From: Ramlibacter sp.
GTDB taxonomy: Bacteria; Pseudomonadota; Gammaproteobacteria; Burkholderiales; Burkholderiaceae_C
DNA: 5,437 bases
Assembly: GCA_026785815.1 (NCBI GenBank)
Contig: JAJAZH010000162.1
Span: 1-5,437, forward strand
Reading direction: 5' to 3'
Of this stretch, positions 1-5,437 are shown one piece after another. The position numbers were made by a program, and so were the translations under genes. The first letter of the stretch is position 1. Each line of letters begins with the position of its first letter. Under the pieces are notes generated by a model that was given only the letters and a program-made list of their open reading frames with translations, did not search any database and was not told where the DNA came from.

Positions 1-53
1 GCTACGAAGAGACCGAGTTGCCGGACGACCCGAAGGCGCCGGTTATCATCTGA
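1..53 (+). CDS. 3' end of an unidentified gene (partial)
   Basis: Reading from base 3, the frame gives 16 residues, YEETELPDDPKAPVII, then TGA at 51-53. Third codon positions are almost all G or C, as in the real genes of this window, while the other two plus-strand frames have poorer codon use. This supports a true C-terminus cut by the window edge. The tail is acidic and proline-containing and then ends in hydrophobic residues. I do not recognise the family. The gene converges on the antiporter gene, with 61 bp between the two stop codons. Too little is visible to assign a function. Confidence 0.5.
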   Translation, partial: YEETELPDDPKAPVII

Positions 54-114
54 AAGCAGTACGGGTAGCTTAGCTAGTATTCCAACGGGAAATATGCATC
101 GGTCTGAACGTCCT

Positions 115-2100
115 TCAGCAGCGCAGCAGCAGCTCTTCGGCCAGTCCCAGCGATTCGGGTTTTCCCGAGAGCACCAGCGCGTCTCCGTCTTCCAGGACCG
201 GATGGCCATCGAGCGACACCACCTGTCCGCTCGAGCGACGCAAGCTGGCGACACGGACGCCGATCGCCTGCAAAGCGAACTGCGACAGCGGATGCCCGAT
301 CGAGCTGGCATCCGGTGGCAGCGTGATGGTGGCAAGCCGCTCCTGTTCCAGTTCCTCCACCGTGTCGTCATCGGTGCCGTGGAAGTAGCCACGCAGCAGG
401 CTGTAGCGCGCATCGCGCTGGTCCTGCACGATCCGGATCACCCGGCGCATCGGCACGCCGACCAGCGCCAACGCGTGGCTGGCAAGCATCAACGAAGCCT
501 CCAGAGTTTCCGGCACCACCTCGGTCGCACCGGCCACCTGCAGTTTCTCCAGGTCGCGGTCGTCGAGGGTGCGCACGATCACCGGGACCTGCGGCGCGTG
601 CGAACGCGAGTGGTTCAGCACCTTGTACGCGGCGTTGACATCCAGATAGGGCACCACGACCGCGCTGGCCCGCGCCAGGCCGGCCGCCATCAGGGCCTGT
701 AGCCGCGCTGCATCGCCGTAGACCACCGAGTCGCCGGCGGCGGCGGCCTGGCGCACCCGGTCGGGGTCGAGGTCGAGCGCCAGGTACGGGATGCCCTCGC
801 GCTCCAGCATGCGGGCCAGGTTCTGGCCGCAACGGCCGTAGCCGCAGATGATGACGTGCTTGCTGGTGTTGATCGACTTGCGGGCGATGGTGGTCATCTG
901 CAGCGACTGCTGTAGCCATTCGCCGGCCACCAGCTTCAGCACGATCCGGTTGCTGTACTTGAAGATGAACGGGGTCGCCACCATCGATAGCACCATGCTG
1001 GCCAGGATCGGGTTGAGCAGCTCCGGCGGCACCAGCGAGTTCTGCTGCCCGAGCGTCAGCAGCACGAAGCCGAACTCGCCGGCCTGCGCGAGATACAGGC
1101 CGGTGCGCAGCGACGTGCCCATCGACGCGCCCAGGATCCGCGCCGGCAGCGCCACCAGCACCAGCTTGAACAGCACCGGGACGGTCAGCATCAACAGCAC
1201 CAGGCCCCACCGGTCGGCCACCAGGCGCCAGTCCAGCAACATTCCGATGCTGATGAAAAAGAGGCCGAGCAGCACGTCGTGGAACGGTCGGATGTCGGTC
1301 TCCACCTGGTGCTTGAACTCGGTTTCCGAGATCAGCATGCCCGCGATGAAAGCGCCGAGTGCCAGCGACAGGCCGGCCAGTTCGGTCAGGTAAGCCAGCG
1401 CCAGTGTCACCAGCAACAGGTTCAGCACGAACAGCTCTTCGCTCTTGCGCCGTGCGACCAGGGTCAGCCACCAGCGCATCGCCCGTTGCCCACCGACCAG
1501 CAGCAGCGTGATCAGCACGGTGGCCTTGGCGGCGGCAATTGCCAGTGCCAGCAGCAAGTCCTCAGGCGGACTGTCGAGCGCGGGAATCAGCACCAGCAGC
1601 GGGACCACCGCCAGATCCTGAAACAGCAGCACGCCCATCACGCGCTTCCCGTGCTCGCTCTCCAGCTCCAGCCGTTCGGACATCAGCTTGACCACGATCG
1701 CGGTGCTGCTCATTGCCAGCGCGCCGGACAGGGTGAGCGCGGTCTGCCAGCTGATGTTCCAAAGCGTCGGCGCCAGGGCCGACAGGAACAGCGATCCGAA
1801 GGTCGCCAGCAGGATGGTGAGCAGGACCTGGGACAGGCCCAGCCCGAAGACATGGCTGCGCATGGCGCGCAGCTTGGACAGGTTGAACTCCAGTCCGATG
1901 ACGAACATCAGGAACACCACGCCGAACTCGCCGAGATGGCGCACGCCGTCCGCGTTGCTGCCCAGCGCCAGCGCATTCGGGCCGATGATCACGCCGACCA
2001 CCAGGTAGCCCAGCATTGGCGGCAGCTTGAGCGAGCGGCTGACCACCACGCCCAGCACGGCAGCGAGCAGGTACAGCAACGTGAGTTCCAGGCCGGACAT
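115..2100 (-). CDS. Kef-type monovalent cation:proton antiporter (CPA2 family) with RCK regulatory domain
   Basis: This 661-residue inner-membrane protein probably exchanges K+ or Na+ for H+. Residues 1-390 form a CPA2 exchanger core of about 12-13 hydrophobic helices. They contain the Kef-type Gln-Asp pair Q161-D162 (FQDLAVVP), the expected ion-binding site, and the segment SETEFKHQVETDI...LLGLFFISIGM (258-287), which resembles the regulatory loop and following helix of E. coli KefC. Residues 415-535 form an RCK/TrkA-N Rossmann domain: G420-Y-G-R-C-G425 binds a nucleotide, and acidic D443/D445 follow beta-2. Residues about 575-661 look like a TrkA-C domain, including the DGD at 638-640. E. 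coli KefC is about 620 residues; the extra length is the C-terminal domain. The ATG is the first possible start, because an in-frame TAG (2110-2112) lies four codons upstream. No KefF/KefG-like partner is present, so glutathione gating is not shown. The gene diverges from kdsD. The ion specificity is inferred. Confidence 0.93.
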   Translation of the reverse strand: MSGLELTLLYLLAAVLGVVVSRSLKLPPMLGYLVVGVIIGPNALALGSNADGVRHLGEFGVVFLMFVIGLEFNLSKLRAMRSHVFGLGLSQVLLTILLATFGSLFLSALAPTLWNISWQTALTLSGALAMSSTAIVVKLMSERLELESEHGKRVMGVLLFQDLAVVPLLVLIPALDSPPEDLLLALAIAAAKATVLITLLLVGGQRAMRWWLTLVARRKSEELFVLNLLLVTLALAYLTELAGLSLALGAFIAGMLISETEFKHQVETDIRPFHDVLLGLFFISIGMLLDWRLVADRWGLVLLMLTVPVLFKLVLVALPARILGASMGTSLRTGLYLAQAGEFGFVLLTLGQQNSLVPPELLNPILASMVLSMVATPFIFKYSNRIVLKLVAGEWLQQSLQMTTIARKSINTSKHVIICGYGRCGQNLARMLEREGIPYLALDLDPDRVRQAAAAGDSVVYGDAARLQALMAAGLARASAVVVPYLDVNAAYKVLNHSRSHAPQVPVIVRTLDDRDLEKLQVAGATEVVPETLEASLMLASHALALVGVPMRRVIRIVQDQRDARYSLLRGYFHGTDDDTVEELEQERLATITLPPDASSIGHPLSQFALQAIGVRVASLRRSSGQVVSLDGHPVLEDGDALVLSGKPESLGLAEELLLRC

Positions 2101-2106
2101 GCCCCG

Positions 2107-2134
2107 ATGCTAGCCTGCCCTCTGGGCCGGTCAT
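2107..2134 (-). promoter_or_regulatory. Candidate leaderless promoter of the antiporter gene
   Basis: On the minus strand TAGCAT (2107-2112, 4 of 6 to TATAAT) ends 6 nt before the ATG. ATGACC (2129-2134, 4 of 6 to TTGACA) lies 16 nt further upstream. A start site 7 nt after the -10 would fall on the A of the ATG, so the mRNA would have no leader. This agrees with the lack of a Shine-Dalgarno at normal spacing. It is an inference from motif and spacing only; short matches like these occur by chance. Confidence 0.35.
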
Positions 2135-2139
2135 AGAAT
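2134..2139 (+). promoter_or_regulatory. Candidate -10 element of kdsD, leaderless spacing
   Basis: TAGAAT matches the sigma-70 -10 consensus at 5 of 6 positions and is the most AT-rich hexamer in a very GC-rich 45-bp gap. It ends 6 nt before the kdsD ATG at 2146, so transcription would begin at or next to the start codon. No Shine-Dalgarno precedes that ATG. The -35 position (around 2111-2116, TAGCCT) is a poor match. The element shares base 2134 with the candidate -35 of the opposite promoter, so RNA polymerase could probably not occupy both at once. Confidence 0.4.
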
Positions 2140-2145
2140 CGCCGG

Positions 2146-3195
2146 ATGATCATTTCGACCCGCACGGGACCGGCCGCTGACAGCGGCGCAGGCCAGGCTC
2201 TGCCCGAGGTGCACGACAAGCCGTTCGACGCGGCTCGGGCCTTGCGGCTCGCCCACGAAACCTTCGAGATCGAAGCGGCTGCGGTGTTGGGCCTCAGGAC
2301 CCGGACCGACGGCGCTTTCGGCCGCGCCGTTCAGATGATCCTGGGCGTCCGCGGCCGGGTGGTCGTGATGGGCATGGGCAAGAGCGGCCACATCGGGCGC
2401 AAGGTGGCTGCGACGCTGGCCTCGACCGGCACACCGGCGATGTTCGTGCATCCGGCCGAAGCCAGCCACGGCGACCTGGGGATGATCAAGCCGGTCGATC
2501 TTGTGCTCGCGATTTCCAACGGCGGCGAGAGCGAAGAGATCACGGTGATCCTGCCGGTGCTCAAGCGACTGGGGGTTCCGATGGTGGCGATGACTGGCAA
2601 TGTCGCGTCGACGCTGGCCAGGCACGCCGACGTGGTGCTGGACTGCGGCGTCGAGAAGGAAGCCTGCCCCCTGAACCTGGCGCCGACCGCGAGCACCACC
2701 GCACAGCTCGCGCTCGGCGATGCCCTGGCCGTGGCCTTGCTCGATGCGCGCGGATTTCGCACCGAGGACTTCGCCCGCTCGCATCCCGGCGGCGCACTCG
2801 GTCGCAAGCTGCTCACGCACCTGGGAGACGTGATGCGAACCGGCGATGCGGTGCCGCGTGTCGGACCGTCCACGCCGTTCCCGGCCTTGATGCGAGAGAT
2901 GAGCGCCAAGGGCCTGGGTGCGTCGGCCGTGGTCGATTCCGACAACCGCGTGCTGGGCATCTTCACCGATGGCGACCTGCGGCGGCTGGTGGAGAAGGGC
3001 GCCGACCTGCGCGCCGTGACGGCGCGCGAGGTGATGTTTCCGCAGCCGCGGACCATTCGCGACGACGCGCTGGCGGTGGAAGCGGCGGAGCTCATGGAAA
3101 AACACCGCATCACCAGCGTGCTGGTGGTCGATGCGCAGGGCCGGCTCTGCGGCGCCGTCAATAGCAACGACCTGATGCGCGCCAAGGTGATCTGA
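2146..3195 (+). CDS. kdsD: Arabinose-5-phosphate isomerase KdsD
   Basis: KdsD interconverts D-ribulose-5-phosphate and D-arabinose-5-phosphate in the cytoplasm, the first step towards Kdo for LPS. The 349 residues hold a SIS domain (about 65-205) followed by two CBS domains (about 225-285 and 292-349). Compared from memory with the 328-residue E. coli enzyme, the four catalytic residues K59, E111, E152 and H193 correspond to K79 (GMGKSGH), E131, E172 (KEACPLNLAPT) and H213 (SHPGGALGRK), with a constant offset of 20. Typical CBS wording is present (GIFTDGDLRR 271-280; RITSVLVVD 321-329). The first 20 or so residues are an extension unlike the family. A GTG at 2209 (residue 22) would give the usual length, so the start is uncertain. 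One oddity is that the phosphate loop reads SNGGES (124-129), where the family has SNSGES. The stop codon shares one base with the kdsC start. Confidence 0.95.
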   Translation: MIISTRTGPAADSGAGQALPEVHDKPFDAARALRLAHETFEIEAAAVLGLRTRTDGAFGRAVQMILGVRGRVVVMGMGKSGHIGRKVAATLASTGTPAMFVHPAEASHGDLGMIKPVDLVLAISNGGESEEITVILPVLKRLGVPMVAMTGNVASTLARHADVVLDCGVEKEACPLNLAPTASTTAQLALGDALAVALLDARGFRTEDFARSHPGGALGRKLLTHLGDVMRTGDAVPRVGPSTPFPALMREMSAKGLGASAVVDSDNRVLGIFTDGDLRRLVEKGADLRAVTAREVMFPQPRTIRDDALAVEAAELMEKHRITSVLVVDAQGRLCGAVNSNDLMRAKVI

Positions 3196-3734
3196 TGCCG
3201 GCGCTCAATTTTCCGCCCGAGCTGCTGCTCCAGGCACAGGGAGTCCGGCTGGCTTTCTTCGACGTCGACGGTGTCCTGACCGATGGCGGCCTTTACCTGT
3301 CGGAACAGGGAGAGACGATCAAGCGCTTCCACATCCTCGATGGCCTCGGACTCAAGCTGCTGCAGCGCGCGGGGATCACGCCGGCGGTCATCACCGGCCG
3401 CGATTCGGCTCCGCTGCGGGCCCGGCTGGCCGCGCTCGGCGTTGACCACGTCCACTTCGGCACCGAAGAAAAACGTCCGGCCGCCGAGAAGACCCTGGCG
3501 GCGCTCGGACTGGAGTGGTCGCAGGTCGCCGCCATCGGCGACGACTGGCCCGACTTACCGGTGCTCCGGCGCAGCGCTTTCGCCGCCGCGCCGGCCAATG
3601 CACACGCCGAGGTGAAGGCCGTCGCCCACCACGTCACCCGCGCCCATGCGGGTCATGGCGCGGCGCGCGAATTCTGTGACCTGCTGCTGATTGCCAGTGG
3701 CCGCTATGGTCAGCTGCTGGAGGCTTACGCTTGA
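3195..3734 (+). CDS. kdsC: 3-deoxy-D-manno-octulosonate 8-phosphate phosphatase KdsC
   Basis: KdsC hydrolyses Kdo-8-phosphate to Kdo and phosphate in the cytoplasm. At 179 residues it has the usual size of this capless HAD-superfamily enzyme, which is known to work as a tetramer. HAD motif I is FFDVDGVLTDGG, with nucleophile D23 and acid/base D25. Motif II is T67-G-R. The motif III lysine is K93, 22 residues before motif IV as in E. coli. Motif IV is G115-D-D-W-P-D, with Mg2+ ligand D116. The C-terminal stretch HVTRAHAGHGAAREFCDLLL corresponds to the conserved GGxGAxRE tail region. The start codon overlaps the kdsD stop (TGATG), and AAGGTG at 3184-3189 sits 5 nt before it. This suggests translational coupling, with kdsD and kdsC made together for one pathway. 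Confidence 0.96.
   Translation: MPALNFPPELLLQAQGVRLAFFDVDGVLTDGGLYLSEQGETIKRFHILDGLGLKLLQRAGITPAVITGRDSAPLRARLAALGVDHVHFGTEEKRPAAEKTLAALGLEWSQVAAIGDDWPDLPVLRRSAFAAAPANAHAEVKAVAHHVTRAHAGHGAAREFCDLLLIASGRYGQLLEAYA
3719..3723 (+). promoter_or_regulatory. Strong Shine-Dalgarno that fixes the lptC TTG start
   Basis: GGAGG lies inside the last kdsC codons, 7 nt before the TTG at 3731. It is the clearest ribosome binding site in the window. It supports the rare TTG start over the next in-frame ATG at 3776, which would remove the positively charged N-terminal segment and has no comparable site. Confidence 0.75.
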
Positions 3735-4384
3735 GCGCGGATGCGCCGATCGCTGCGTTGCGCAAGGCGCGCCGGATGGTTCGGGGCGCCTGGGACCAGG
3801 TCGCGATCTACCTGCCGATCATCCTGATGGGGCTGATGGCGCTGGGCACCTACTGGCTGGCGCGCAACACGCCGGTGTTCGGCCTGCCCGAAACGCCGCG
3901 ACCGCCGCGGCACGAGCCCGATTACTTCATGCGCGGCTTTTCGGTCAAAACCTTCGACGCGGCCGGAAAGCTCAAGAGCGAGGTGTTCGGCACCGAGGCC
4001 CGTCACTATCCGGACACCGATACGCTGGAGATCGACAAACCCCGGATCCGCGCTTACAACGAGAAGGGAGAGTTGACCGTGGCGACGGCAGCGCGAGCCC
4101 TTTCCAATGGCGACGCTTCCGAAGTCCAGTTGCTGGGCGATGCGGTGGTCACGCGAGCGCCGGCTCGGGGCACCGACGGCCGCACTGCACCGGCGCTGGA
4201 GTTTCGCGGCGAGTTCCTGCATGCCTTCCTGCAGACCGAGCGGGTCAAGTCGCACAAGCCGGTGGTGCTGGTGCGCGGCAGCGACCGCTTCACCGCCGAC
4301 AGCCTGGACTACGACAACGTCGGCCGCGTGATGGCGCTGCAGGGACGCGTCAGGGGCCTGCTGGTGCCTCCAGCGAAACGCTAG
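3731..4384 (+). CDS. lptC: LPS export protein LptC
   Basis: LptC is a bitopic inner-membrane protein of the LptB2FGC complex. It receives LPS from LptF/G and passes it to the periplasmic LptA bridge. The 217 residues begin with a short basic cytoplasmic segment (RKARRMVRG, 11-19), then one transmembrane helix (about 24-44, VAIYLPIILMGLMALGTYWLA). A periplasmic beta-jellyroll region follows from about 62: PDYFMRGFSVKTFDAAGKLKSEVFG, IDKPRIRAYNEKGELTVATA, then RVKSHKPVVLVRGSDRFTADSLDYDNVGRVMALQGRVRG. This is the DUF1239/LptC pattern of repeated strands ending in a glycine-rich G-R-V-R-G strand. E. coli LptC has 191 residues; the extra length lies at the N-terminus and in a loop near 142-156. The TTG start overlaps the kdsC stop (TTGA), so translation is probably coupled. 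The usual downstream partner lptA is absent here. Confidence 0.9.
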   Translation: MSADAPIAALRKARRMVRGAWDQVAIYLPIILMGLMALGTYWLARNTPVFGLPETPRPPRHEPDYFMRGFSVKTFDAAGKLKSEVFGTEARHYPDTDTLEIDKPRIRAYNEKGELTVATAARALSNGDASEVQLLGDAVVTRAPARGTDGRTAPALEFRGEFLHAFLQTERVKSHKPVVLVRGSDRFTADSLDYDNVGRVMALQGRVRGLLVPPAKR

Positions 4385-4401
4385 CGCCGCCGGCTGAACG
4401 C

Positions 4402-5178
4402 ATGGAGAAACTTGTTTTCATCACCGGCGCCTCCAGCGGCATCGGGCAGGCGCTGGCCTGGCGCTATTACCAGGCCGGCTGGCGGCTGGCGCTGGTGGCC
4501 CGACGCGCTGACCAGATCGAACGCTGGGCCGGTGAACACGCGTTGGACCGACAGCGTTACGCGATCTATGGCGCCGACGTGGCCGACACCGACAGCATCG
4601 TCGCCGCCGGCCAGGCTTGCATCGCGGCCCAGGGCGTGCCGGATGCGGTGATTGCGAACGCTGGAATCAGCGCCGGCGTTGACACCTCGGTGCGAGAAGA
4701 CATCGACGTTCTGGCGCGGACTTTCGCCGTCAACAATGTCGGACTGGCAGCCACCTTTCAGCCTTTTGTCGCGCCCATGCTGCAGCGGGGCAGCGGCCGC
4801 CTGGTCGGAATCGCCAGCGTCGCCGGCGTTCGCGGCCTGCCGGGGCATGGAGCCTACTGCGCAAGCAAGGCGGCGGTGATCGCCTATTGCGAAAGCCTGC
4901 GCGGAGAGTTGCGCGGCCGCGGCGTGCAGGTGGTGACGCTCTGTCCGGGCTACATCGATACGCCGTTGACGCAGAAGAACCGCTACGGCATGCCGTTCCT
5001 GATGTCGGCGCCGGCCTTCGCGGACCGGGCGTTTCGGGCGATCGAGAGCGGTGCCAGTTACCGGGTGATTCCGTGGCAGATGGGAGTGATCGCCAGGCTG
5101 TTGCGCCTGCTGCCCAATCCGCTATTCGACCGGGCGCTGAAAGGCCGGCCCCGCAAGCAGCGGCAGCAAACGCCCTGA
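4402..5178 (+). CDS. SDR-family NAD(P)-dependent oxidoreductase
   Basis: This is a classical short-chain dehydrogenase/reductase of 258 residues, probably cytoplasmic. It shows the cofactor motif T8-G-A-S-S-G-I-G15, adenine-site D59, N86-A-G88, and the catalytic set N111 (NNVG), S139 (IASVAG), Y152 and K156 (YCASK). P182-G then precedes the IDTPLT segment. R34-R35 at the end of beta-2 favours NADPH over NADH. The wording PGYIDTPLTQKNRYGMPFLMSA resembles the SDR_c6 (cd05350-type) subgroup from memory; its substrate is not known to me. The C-terminus has a hydrophobic, arginine-spaced stretch (227-247) and a basic tail (KGRPRKQRQQTP), which could touch a membrane. The start is supported by the Rossmann fold beginning at residue 4, but no strong Shine-Dalgarno is seen. 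The gene lies 17 nt after lptC, so it is probably co-transcribed. It stands where lptA is expected. Confidence 0.9.
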   Translation: MEKLVFITGASSGIGQALAWRYYQAGWRLALVARRADQIERWAGEHALDRQRYAIYGADVADTDSIVAAGQACIAAQGVPDAVIANAGISAGVDTSVREDIDVLARTFAVNNVGLAATFQPFVAPMLQRGSGRLVGIASVAGVRGLPGHGAYCASKAAVIAYCESLRGELRGRGVQVVTLCPGYIDTPLTQKNRYGMPFLMSAPAFADRAFRAIESGASYRVIPWQMGVIARLLRLLPNPLFDRALKGRPRKQRQQTP

Positions 5179-5183
5179 AACGC

Positions 5184-5209
5184 TCGAAGGCTCCCGCAGG
5201 AGCCTTCGA
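5184..5209. terminator. Intergenic hairpin between convergent genes, probable bidirectional terminator
   Basis: A perfect 11-bp inverted repeat (TCGAAGGCTCC / GGAGCCTTCGA) encloses the tetraloop CGCA. It begins 5 nt after the SDR stop and ends 20 nt before the stop of the convergent minus-strand gene. Position and stem strength argue for a terminator serving both. Neither side has a proper U-tract: the plus strand continues ATTGGG and the minus strand GCGTTTC. Termination could therefore be inefficient, or the hairpin may mainly protect 3' ends. Confidence 0.7.
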
Positions 5210-5229
5210 ATTGGGAATTGCCCAGCTTT

Positions 5230-5437
5230 TCAGTAGCCGCCCCGGCTTCCGCCGCCATCTCGTCCGCCCCCACCGCCATCGCGGCCACCCCCGCGAGGAC
5301 CGGAGCCGTAGGGACTGCGAAAGCCACCGTCGCGGCCACCGCCTCCGCCTCCGCCTCCACCACTGCGGCCACCCCCGCCGCCGCCACCAGTTCCCCCACC
5401 GCCGCCTCCCCCGCCGCCACTCCCGCCGCCTCCATAC
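5230..5437 (-). CDS. C-terminal Gly/Arg-rich tail of a probable RNA-binding protein (partial)
   Basis: On the minus strand the frame from the window edge to TGA (5230-5232) gives 68 complete residues, 46 of them glycine. Arginine, aspartate, serine and aromatic residues are interspersed (GGRDGGF, RSPYGSGPRGG, GRDGGGSRGGY at the end). Such RGG-like tails are flexible and bind RNA. In betaproteobacteria and relatives they typically follow one RRM domain in small, often cold-inducible, RNA-binding proteins, and RSPYG is familiar from that group. No RRM is visible because the gene continues beyond the window, so a DEAD-box helicase or single-stranded-DNA-binding protein tail is also possible. The glycine run is spelled with all four GGN codons, and the frame ends cleanly at a stop just before the shared hairpin. 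Both points support real coding sequence. Confidence 0.7.
   Translation of the reverse strand, partial: YGGGGSGGGGGGGGGTGGGGGGGRSGGGGGGGGGRDGGFRSPYGSGPRGGGRDGGGGGRDGGGSRGGY
5339..5436 (-). repeat. Low-complexity GGN-codon tract
   Basis: This stretch encodes almost pure glycine, with runs of up to nine consecutive Gly codons, broken by single Ser, Thr or Arg codons. The coding strand is very G-rich with many GG pairs and several GGGGG runs, so tract length may vary by slippage and the mRNA could fold into two-tetrad G-quadruplexes. It lies inside the partial RGG-tail gene. Confidence 0.7.

Noticed and set aside
66..76. Palindrome TAGCT-T-AGCTA between the first partial gene and the antiporter
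   Set aside because: The one-base centre cannot form a hairpin and no T-run follows, so it does not support a terminator; an 11-nt palindrome is weak evidence for an operator.
104..118. CTGAA / TTCAG stem overlapping the antiporter stop as a terminator
   Set aside because: Only 5 bp with no following U-tract on either strand.
368..1471. Minus-strand 367-codon open frame overlapping the antiporter in another frame
   Set aside because: Arg/Gly/Ala/Pro-rich shifted-frame translation of the antiporter with no family resemblance.
1279..2136. Long plus-strand open frame (285 codons) antisense to the antiporter
   Set aside because: It is rich in Gln, His and Arg, with no recognisable domain. It is the expected antisense shadow of a GC-rich membrane-protein gene.
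2131..3105. Long minus-strand open frame (324 codons) opposite kdsD
   Set aside because: Low-complexity His/Arg/Gln composition and no domain; the opposite strand encodes a complete KdsD with all catalytic residues.
3691..4401. The SDR reading frame stays open for about 700 nt upstream through lptC, suggesting a 495-residue fusion
   Set aside because: The upstream part is Arg/Gly/Ala-rich out-of-frame lptC. The SDR Rossmann fold begins right after the ATG at 4402 and LptC is convincing in its own frame.
5212..5230. Second small hairpin TGGG-AATTG-CCCA followed by GCTTTT as a plus-strand terminator
   Set aside because: A 4-bp stem is too weak alone, although the T-run could assist the stronger hairpin just upstream.
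5058..5435. Minus-strand frame starting MEAAGVAAGEA as a gene
   Set aside because: It is the Ala/Val-rich shifted-frame reading of the glycine tract and runs across the hairpin into the SDR gene.

Overview
The window is GC-rich, tightly packed chromosomal DNA from a Gram-negative bacterium. It carries a Kdo-synthesis and LPS-export gene set: kdsD, kdsC and lptC. Several stretches look betaproteobacterial from memory of the families, for example GDDWPDLPVL and the C-terminal AREFCDLLL of KdsC, and NLAPTASTTAQLALGDALAVALLDARGF-type wording in KdsD. Some gammaproteobacteria such as xanthomonads share much of this, so the placement is an inference. There are no mobile elements, CRISPR arrays, tRNAs or rRNAs. 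Base and codon use look uniform throughout.

Layout. Bases 1-53 are the last codons of a plus-strand gene of unknown identity. Bases 54-114 are a short convergent gap with no convincing terminator. Bases 115-2100 (minus strand) encode a Kef-type CPA2 monovalent cation:proton antiporter with an RCK (TrkA-N/TrkA-C) regulatory half. A 45-bp divergent gap (2101-2145) separates it from kdsD. Each start codon has a -10-like hexamer exactly 6 nt upstream, and neither gene has a clear Shine-Dalgarno, so both may be transcribed as leaderless mRNAs from overlapping promoters. The plus-strand genes then follow almost without gaps: kdsD (2146-3195), kdsC (3195-3734, sharing one base), lptC (3731-4384, TTG start, 4-nt overlap, strong GGAGG site) and a short-chain dehydrogenase/reductase (4402-5178, 17-nt gap). 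A perfect 11-bp hairpin (5184-5209) closes this unit. It faces the 3' end of a minus-strand gene (5230-5437, cut by the window edge) whose last 68 residues are a glycine/arginine-rich RGG-like tail, probably of an RNA-binding protein.

How the genes work together. KdsD converts ribulose-5-phosphate to arabinose-5-phosphate, the precursor of Kdo. KdsC removes phosphate from Kdo-8-phosphate. LptC is the inner-membrane-anchored periplasmic part of the Lpt bridge that carries finished LPS outward. In the well-known arrangement lptC is followed by lptA, lptB and rpoN. Here an SDR oxidoreductase and a convergent gene end take that place, so lptA and lptB must lie elsewhere. Together with a conserved-serine loss in the KdsD phosphate loop and the mirrored promoters, this is the main thing to look at. 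I see no clearly novel multi-gene system; the locus is largely a recognisable housekeeping region with a few unusual details.
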